Notes under the pieces: model-generated
Told to the model about the DNA's origin: nothing
Database searches by the model: none
The model's input: only the letters and a program-made list of their open reading frames with translations
Shown: piece by piece, positions 12,301 to 21,300 of the stretch
Layout: each line of letters begins with the position of its first letter
How positions within the stretch are numbered: position 1 is the stretch's first letter
Translations under genes and position numbers: made by a program
Assembly (NCBI GenBank): GCA_900660155.1
Contig: CABFPE010000405.1
Coordinates: 47,641-111,640 of the forward strand
Direction: 5' to 3'
DNA length: 64,000 nt
From: Hofstenia miamia
Lineage: Eukaryota; Xenacoelomorpha; Acoela; Hofsteniidae

Positions 12301-15300
12301 AGCTTTGTATCATATCATGCTCTGATTTACTGTCTTTAAGATTCTTCAATAAAATTCAATTCATTTGATTATTTTAAAAAATTACTTTATTAGTAAAATC
12401 ATTAAAATCTTTAAGGATTCTGTAATTTTCTTTAATTTTTTTAGTTATTTTGCTGAAAATTGAATTTTTTAAAATGTTTTTCAAGAAATTTCGACAAGGG
12501 ATAGCACTGGTTGAATGTCATTAGCATATTAGAATATAGAATAGCTTCATTAGAATATCATGGTGCATTTCATTAGCCTCGTATGTACAATACACTACAA
12601 ATGTTATGTAACACACACACGCGGTTCATTCAATTCGCGCATTTGAATTGCTCACAACAGATCAGTTGCTTGTGCTTACGCGTCATAAATATTTTGCATG
12701 TGAAAGGCCTGCATAACCGGGTAAACCATGTATCTAAATCAACCGTTGATTTTGTTTTTAAAAATGTCGATAATAATCCGATTTTAATAGCTTGATTATA
12801 ATCACTGATTATAATCAGCCAACCCTGTTTCGATCCAATCAAAATTCTCCCTGAAAAATTAAATGACAAAAAATGTATAATCATTTCAATGTTTTTACAT
12901 TTTAATTAATTTTAGTCAATCCAGAATTTGATTTCTCTTTTGTTAGACCCTTCAGTTCAATAGATTTTAATTTATCAAATTATTTGTAATTTTACCGACT
13001 CACATAATTGGATTTTTAGTGTTTACTCAAATCTGCAATGTTTAATAAATATGATATTCAAATTGCATGTATTAGTAAACAAAACAACTTATTCGAAATT
13101 TCTTCCTTTTTTAGATGATGAATTCTCCTTTTCAGAAAATAGTAGAGAAAATTTAATGAAGGACAAGGAATTTCAGAAGCTATTGAAGAAACAAAGCAAA
13201 GAATTGGATACCCTTTTCAAGAAACAATCGAAGGTTACATTTTTTTAATCATAATATATGTCTCTTCTAAATCAAAATAATCTCGATTCCCTATTTCTTA
13301 AACTTTCAATGGTTTAGGAGGTGAACGCATTGCAAACACTACATAGCTCTAAAGTTGAAGCTCTTACTTCTAAGTTATCTTCAGGCGGATCTTTTCGCTT
13401 TAAACGTGATGATCGCAAAAGTACTAGAGAACTCAGAGGCGAGCGCACTTTAAGCAATGAACAGAAAAATCAAGTAAGTGACGTCATCATTAATTTATGT
13501 GATGCAACATTTGATTGGCTTAGATCGATAGACTGGTGAATCAGCAAAGTATTGAGTTCAAATTGCTTTTGAATGATCATTCTATCAAAGAGTGGGAGCA
13601 AAGACTTACACATGCCACACAACAGAACCAGCTGATTGGCTCACTGCTCCAACGCGCTCAAGATCAACAGAAACTTGAATTGGAGGAGAAACACGAACGG
13701 TAGCCCAATGCTACAACCATACATAATTTTCAACGAGATTTTTAGGGAATTCAAAAACATTAAAATTGCACAAACGAAGAATGCTGTAGAAATCAAACGC
13801 ACTATCGAGAAGGACAGAACAATCACGTCCAAATCTGAAAGAAATCGTCAAGTGAAGGAAGTTCGGGAAAATATCATAAAATCCTATGCCACTGAGCGAA
13901 TGAAGGTAGTTTTCAAACCCTGCCGCATTCTATTACCTTTGCTAATGTGTCAATGTAAAATCGTATATGCATTTAGATTTACCGCCCTTTAGTATAATAA
14001 TACAATTTGGTTCGTTTTTTGAGATAAAATTAGCATAGGAATCTGTTGAAATATTTCTGTCACAGTTTGGCATGTGTAATTCATAGGGTTGATGTTTTCG
14101 TGGAGTCCAAAGGAGCCAGATATTTTGTTGGGGGCTGTACCTGACACTTCCTGCCAATTTGCATTAATGGTTTAGAAACGCATTTCGTTTGATTTCAATT
14201 CATTTTTGAAACATTTGATGTACATCATTTGACGGTCAAATGCAGATGTGTCTCTGTTGTTAATCTGATTTGTTGAAGCTATAAAGCCATTAACTAAACT
14301 CTGTCCAAGTTAATAAGTAAACCGGTTTTTTAGTTAAATGAGGTAGTATGATATAAACACGAGTATAATTTCCAGTTTTGATTTTCGTTTTTTTATAATA
14401 TGCACAAGATACTAAACTATCTAATTCGAGCCAAAACTATGGTATTTACGTTATAATACAACCCCAATTATTGATATAAAACTTTACTTATTAACTGGGA
14501 CAGAGTTTAGCTATTTTTGATATCGTTCTCATAAACATAATTGATAACTTGTCGCTCTCTTATAAGAAAAAAAGTTGGAATAGAAGTTTGACATCAATTT
14601 GTCGCGAATTTCCGCCGTATGTACGTATGAAGAATATTTGTTACACATGCCTGCATCTATTTTCTGATTTTGAAAAACCAAGTATCAATGTCAGCCTCTT
14701 ACCTGTACATTTAGACAAATTAATTTTTCATAAAATCTTTTCTTGTATGTTCAAAAAATGCTGAGTGCCTCTTCTTAGACTTTGTAGTTGATTTAAGAGA
14801 GTTTATTCAGTGATAGAGCTCTGATATGAGTAGTTTTGAAAAAATCCATCTATGATATGAGTAGTTTTGAAAAAATCCATCTATGATATGATATGAGTAG
14901 TTTTGAAAAAATCCATCTATGATATGAGTAGTTTTGAAAAAATCCATCTAAAATGTAGCACACTTGTAAAATTCGTCATATTTATGGAAAAAATCCCCCA
15001 AAAATCTGAATATACCACTTGATAGGACTTTTTGCGGGCTTTTAAATGGTATATAGTTTTAAACGATAGAGCGGTGTCTTTTAGAAAATTTTTTTTTCAA
15101 TTTCTGTACTAACGCTAGCCAAAAATACCAATCATTTTATGAAAAAAATAATTTTTGTGTTTGAATAATGCTCTCACCAAAAACAGTATACAACGAATTA
15201 TTATACACCTAGTATCTTCACATTATATTTTCATAGAAACCAGGTATAAAAAACACAATACTATATTCGCATAAATGCTTAATTTTAAATCAAACTCAAA

Positions 15301-18300
15301 CATGATTACTGTTATATTTGACAGTCGTATTAAGCAACTTTTGGTGAAATATAGGGTTGTTTTCATGAATATCAGCAATGACTAGAAGTTTTTTCACTTC
15401 GCTATCTAAAAAGCAGTCCAAATGAATTGATTTTTGTACAGGAGAGGTAGTGGGACTTCTTGATTCAGACTGTACCATGTTGGGTTGAATATTCAAGCAA
15501 AGTTTCAAAAGTCCTTTGCTATAATCCATGCCCAATTTCAAGGTTGGATTAGAGCCCAGTTTTCTCTTTTCACTGATAAATCCAATCAAGGATGGCAAAT
15601 TATAACAAAGATGAGAGGAGCAATGAACTCAACACATGTATCATTAGGGGATTCTTTTTGAACTTACTAGGTCACATTTGTAAAATGGTTTTACGATTTG
15701 GTCTCTTTTTTAGCTCTTTTTCAAAATTTGGTTCAATTGCTTTAGAGCCAGCACTGACTCTGATTTCTCTGGCAATTGTTTTGGTTTGATGATTACTAAG
15801 ATTGGCACTAATTTTACTATTAATAAGGGCTGTATGATGTTTTTTCATTAAACTGGAGTTTTTAGTGACTTTTGGTAATTCTCCAACAGTGACATTTGTA
15901 GCCTTTACCACTTGACTTGTAAGGGACACATTGCTGGGACCAACATCATTGGCTTTTTCACGAATCAAACTACTGACTATTTGTTCCTTTGTTTGAGGAG
16001 ATATTGTATTTTTTACCCTTCCCAATCTTCGGAAAAACATTTAGAACACTGTGTCACATTAGAGGGAGTTGCATTTATGTTATGAGGATTTATTGTAGGC
16101 CTTCCAACATTAGAGGGAGTTGCATTTACGTTAAAAGGATTTATTGTAGGCCTTCCAACATTAGAGGGAGTTGCATTTAGGTTAGAAGGATTTATTGTAG
16201 GCCTTCCAACATTAGAGGGAGTTGCATTTACGTTAGGAGGATTTATTGGAGGCCTTCGAACTGCGTATGATCATATATCGAGAAATCAAGCAAACTGAAC
16301 ACACAGATTGCTGAGGAGTTATGATCGATTTTTTCTAATGAAATTTTCATGATTAATTTTCGGTGGCAATGGAGTTGGATTTTCTCCAGATTGAGAAGAG
16401 AGACTCTTCAGAAGTACTACAAATTCCTTTGGGCAAAATCTGCTCATTTTTATTGAAACTCGTAAAAACATGAATTAAAATCATTAAGCTGCCTGTCACT
16501 TTTTCTGAGGCATGTTACCCATACTTTGTCTCTGTTTTGTTCGTGAGATAACGTAGTATCTGGCATCTTTAGGAGTTTACAAGAATTTTTACCCCTGTTT
16601 TTTATTATTATAAACAAATTAAGCAATTTCATAAGTTATGTGCTCAATTTGACGCATTTTTTGTCATATATGAAATCAAACAAAAATTTGAATTTTTGGC
16701 GCCAAATTTTTAAACTGGTAAAACCATAAAAACGCAATTTCTCAAAAAGACACTGCGCTGTACACCATTTGAACGAGCATAAAAAGTTCTATTAGGCTGT
16801 ATTTTCAGAATTTTTGTGGAACTTTTGGTAAATTGTCATTGGGTTGAATGAGTAAGAGATGCGTTTTTTCTTATACACTGAGTTGCAAAGTCAATCGAAA
16901 TTTAAATAATTTAGTCAAATTAACAATTTTATTTTTGCGCCTTTATTAAGTTTTCATTGGTCCGTTCTTTAAGTTTAATCAAAAACCTGTTCTGCTACTG
17001 ATGCAGATTTCCTCCGAATAATTACACGTTCAAATGTTCAAATGATTTTTGAAATAATTAAGAAACATCTTAATGTCAGTGCGGATACTGAATCCAAAAT
17101 ATTGATTAATAATATACATTATAGGTTAAAAGTTATTTTGCATATTCAAATCGTGTTTCGGTTACCAAGGTTTTCCCAAAATGTTATTAAAATACACAAG
17201 TTTGCATTATATATGAAGAGTCCAGGGGCAAAACGATTAAAGTCACATTTTATTAAGAGTTGAGTTACTTAGTCCATCATGTTCACCTTGGTCTAAAGTA
17301 TATCCCAATGTCAAAATGGAAAGGTTTGAATGATTAGTGTCTCGTCAGGAAGCTTTGAAAGAAATGGCATACAGGTTCAAAACGATCAATGTGACAGAAT
17401 TTAAGGCTAAAAATATCAATGTCCAGTCACGTGATCAAAATTATCCAATCAATGGCAACTTCCTGTTTACTTTGATATTCACTCTGTTTGGCCTAGCAGT
17501 CTTTAGTTCCTTATTATATTTGTTATTATTCAAATATTATAGAAATTATTTGGCTGGCTTGCAAACTTTCAAATTCAATTTTCTCAAAATCATAAAAATG
17601 TGACTGTGATCGATTTGCCCCTGGACTCTTCATATATATATATATATATATATTTAAATTATAAAAAGTCACATTTATATATTTACTGCTAATAGATTCG
17701 TCATATATTGGAGGGTATATTGTATCCCATTTAGACCCTGCAAACTGAGCAATGGTTCATTTTGATAAGCAATAAACTAAAACTTATTTACAAAATCATC
17801 ATTTGCTCCCTTCTAGATACCTGATCAAATTTACTAGTATATTTTTCTACAAATATTTTTTTAAATTAACACATCATTTTCATTCCTAAACTGCATGTTA
17901 GAATTTAACTCATGCGTTTACCACACCAGTTCTTCGTAAGTCTTCATATTGGACAAAATCCTACATTTATATCACAGCCAAACTTTGGAATAATTTAGAT
18001 CAATGCAAAAATTAACGTTAACTTAAGCATAGTCTCTTAAGCCACCAAGAAATAATAGGGTAATCGAAAATTTTGCATTCATGGGAAGATTCTAAGATCA
18101 TTTATTAATTGTAAATGTATCCCAATTTTATTTTAGTTTTTGATTTGAACATATCTGTTAAATATTGTTTAATAGAATTATAAACCTTGTTAGCCATTTT
18201 TTGGGCTATTTATAAAGATGAGGTAACCCGAATCGATTTAGTAACACCTATGAATTGAATTTATGCGATATTACAGCAGCTAAAAAGTATGCCTCCGATG

Positions 18301-21300
18301 GCGTGTGAAAATCAGGCGCGGCTTTAAGATTTTTAAAACAGGGGGCACATCCAATTTTGTTTCAAGAAAACTTAAACTAAAATGGAAATTTAAGCAAAAA
18401 TAATTCCAAGAGAAAACTTCATTGTAAAATGTAACCTCTAAATGTCTAAATTAATGCATTGCTCACCTTAAATTGTCGGATCAAACTTGCAAACATCAAC
18501 ATAAAAATGATTTGAGGAAGACTCTTTTACAAAAAACTAAGAATCCCCAAAAAGGGGGGCACTGGCCCCCGGGTGCCTCCCCTCTAAAGCCGCGCCTGGT
18601 GAAAATGCATTCCTTATTTTGTTGACAATAGCAAAAAATATAAGCTTGACTTGCCTGCAAGTTTTTATACATTTTCTGATGTTATACTTGGAAAGTCACA
18701 AATAATGTGTTTTTAATTCCAAAAAAATCGTGTATGTTTGTAAGTTTTCGTTGTCTTTTGATTAATTTTGAAACATTATTGTGATGTTATATTATCATAT
18801 TTATTTTTTAGTTGATGTGTGGTCACGACACTCACATTCAAAAAATGACGCTTCAGCACAATAGTGAAATCGCGAAAAATATTGAGATCAATAAACAGGT
18901 AATTTCTTTCCTAATGATGGCAGTAGTTTACAAGGATCGATATTCAAATACTTTGATTTAATCACTTTCTACAAAATTTTGGGAATTGGTTCTCAAAAAG
19001 TTTATTACCGCAAAGCAACACAATCTAATGGTTTTAATAAGTGATGTATTCTCCAAGAGAGTCAATCACTCATTGACAGTGCTTCTATCGCTTATTCGCC
19101 TGTGGAATGCTCAGCATAAAACGTAGTGCATCTCTATACCTGGTTTTTCCTGGGATATTTCTTAAGTAGCTTAGTAACCCATCTATCGCAATAGCAGCCT
19201 CATAAACACATTTAACCAGGGCTGCGTGTTGTGCGCATGACACAGTATGAGCTTGTCTGGTCTACTGCTACTAAAATAGTCTACAATTATACCCACTCCC
19301 AAGTTTCTTATATTAATTTAATAGCATGAACACTGCAAAGTGTTGTAATGATGTTGATTTGGCGGTAAATAAGTGGCGTCTACATGGTAAAATAGATTCG
19401 CCTTCACTTTTAACAGATCTATTATCAATATGCATAATTATAATAGAGAAGAAATAATCCCCAGATGAAATTCCGTAAAATGTAGTGTCTTTTCATATAA
19501 AACGATGTATTAAACAAAACAACGTTTAATTTAATTTATTTACGTGTAATTAATGTAAACGGTTTAAGTTTTCGAACGTGCAGGAGTTTAAGGATTATAA
19601 TTTGTCCTGTTTTGTCCTGATATCCTGTTCTGTCTCAATACTAGTAAATACTGATATAATCTTTAAATCATTGCCAATAAACTGTAAATGCCAATAAGTC
19701 AACATCCGATTGAAAATTTCCAAGATTAAGTTCACACATTTTTAAGTAATCAGGTCGTCGATAAATAAAACAAACAGGAGACGTGAAAAACCCTCTCTTG
19801 AGGAACACTACTCGATACGAATGCTAGAGCAAGTTAATTGAAGTTTTTTGTGTTATGTGTTTTGTAGATATGTTATCCATTTGAAAATCCCCCTTGAAGT
19901 TCCAGTTTTGTAGTTGTTTTAATAGTTTCTTTCACATTGCTTATTTTAACTCTGTTTATAAACAATGTTATTGTGTCTTATCCAGTGACGTGCACAAGGG
20001 GAGTCCTGGTGAAATGTTTCCGCACGTCAGGTTTTCAAAACTCATTTTGATTCGTTTAATCAAAAATGTTCATCATAAAAAAATTTAAAAAATAAGTCGG
20101 GAAATGCATTTTTAGAGTATTTTTCAATATGTTTGCATGATCAAGCCGTGATAAACCCAGCGTACGCCCCTGCTTGCAATGTCAGAGCCTATCTACGAAT
20201 TTTTATCTATTCTATATGTTACTAGCAAAATGGGAAGCCCTGCGTATTTGAAGTAACAGTTCAAAGCTGTTTTCTCAAGATTTGGGTAAAGGCATATAAA
20301 CTCTAGATGAGATAGAGTTGCAGAAGCGACGAGGGGGAAAGAAGGAATAATATTTGTATTTGGGTCGAAGTTCAAATTTCAGTGCAGTAGACATCCTGTC
20401 GCATAGGCCAATGCCAGAATTGTACATTTTTCCGGAACATAAACAGAGCAAAGAAATAAATTAAACGGTTTTCCTTGTCACCAGTTGTAGTTTTATTGCC
20501 ATAAAAGTTGACTTAGGAATGGAATTTTATATTTCTAAAAATTTCGAATTTTAATTAGCCTGAAATATAAATACAAATACGTGAAGTCCAAAAATACGTA
20601 ATAATTAATTATATGCAATTTCCACCACGCTGTGTTTTTTTATTTACAGCATCGAATAGTTGGAATTTTTCCACTTTATTGTATATTAATATGTTAAGAT
20701 GAACGTTTTAGATTGAAATGTATTTTCAATTCTTCTGATTTTAACTATACATTAGAGAGGTTTAATTTCAAAACTAATGCATTTCATAAAATTTAGTTAC
20801 ATTTTCTTAATTCAGCGAAAAAATGCAAAAGTTAAAAAAATGCTTTATGACACGTCAACTCCCAAGAAATTGAATCGCACCCATTTATGAAATTGGGCCC
20901 ATTCAGTAAAAAATAGTTAAGAAAAAACAAAAGACAATACATGCTGCCAACTTTAAGCTGCCTTTAGACAAAGTATCAGAAGAGGCCCGGAACATTGATT
21001 CAATAGTGATCACAACTGGATAGTGAAAAAACATCCTGAGTTATAACATAAGCGGAACAAATTTCCGTAAATTTTGTAAAGCACACGTCAAGAATGGTCC
21101 CCGCTATTGGGCGTAGGCTTCGTAGCTAATTTCATTAAATATAGTTACATTCTCATAGTTCCATGGAATAATCATTGTCAGTAGTATACTTGAGAACGGA
21201 GAGGCTAGTCAAGCATCAACATCGCTAATTCCCGTTAACAAATTCCAATTCCTTGGAACTTTTTGTATGCTAATTAGTTTACAGCGGTTTCCTCTTTAGA

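Noticed and set aside
14823-14950. CRISPR-like array
   Set aside because: Units are directly contiguous with no unique spacers, and the DNA is animal nuclear; it is a minisatellite.
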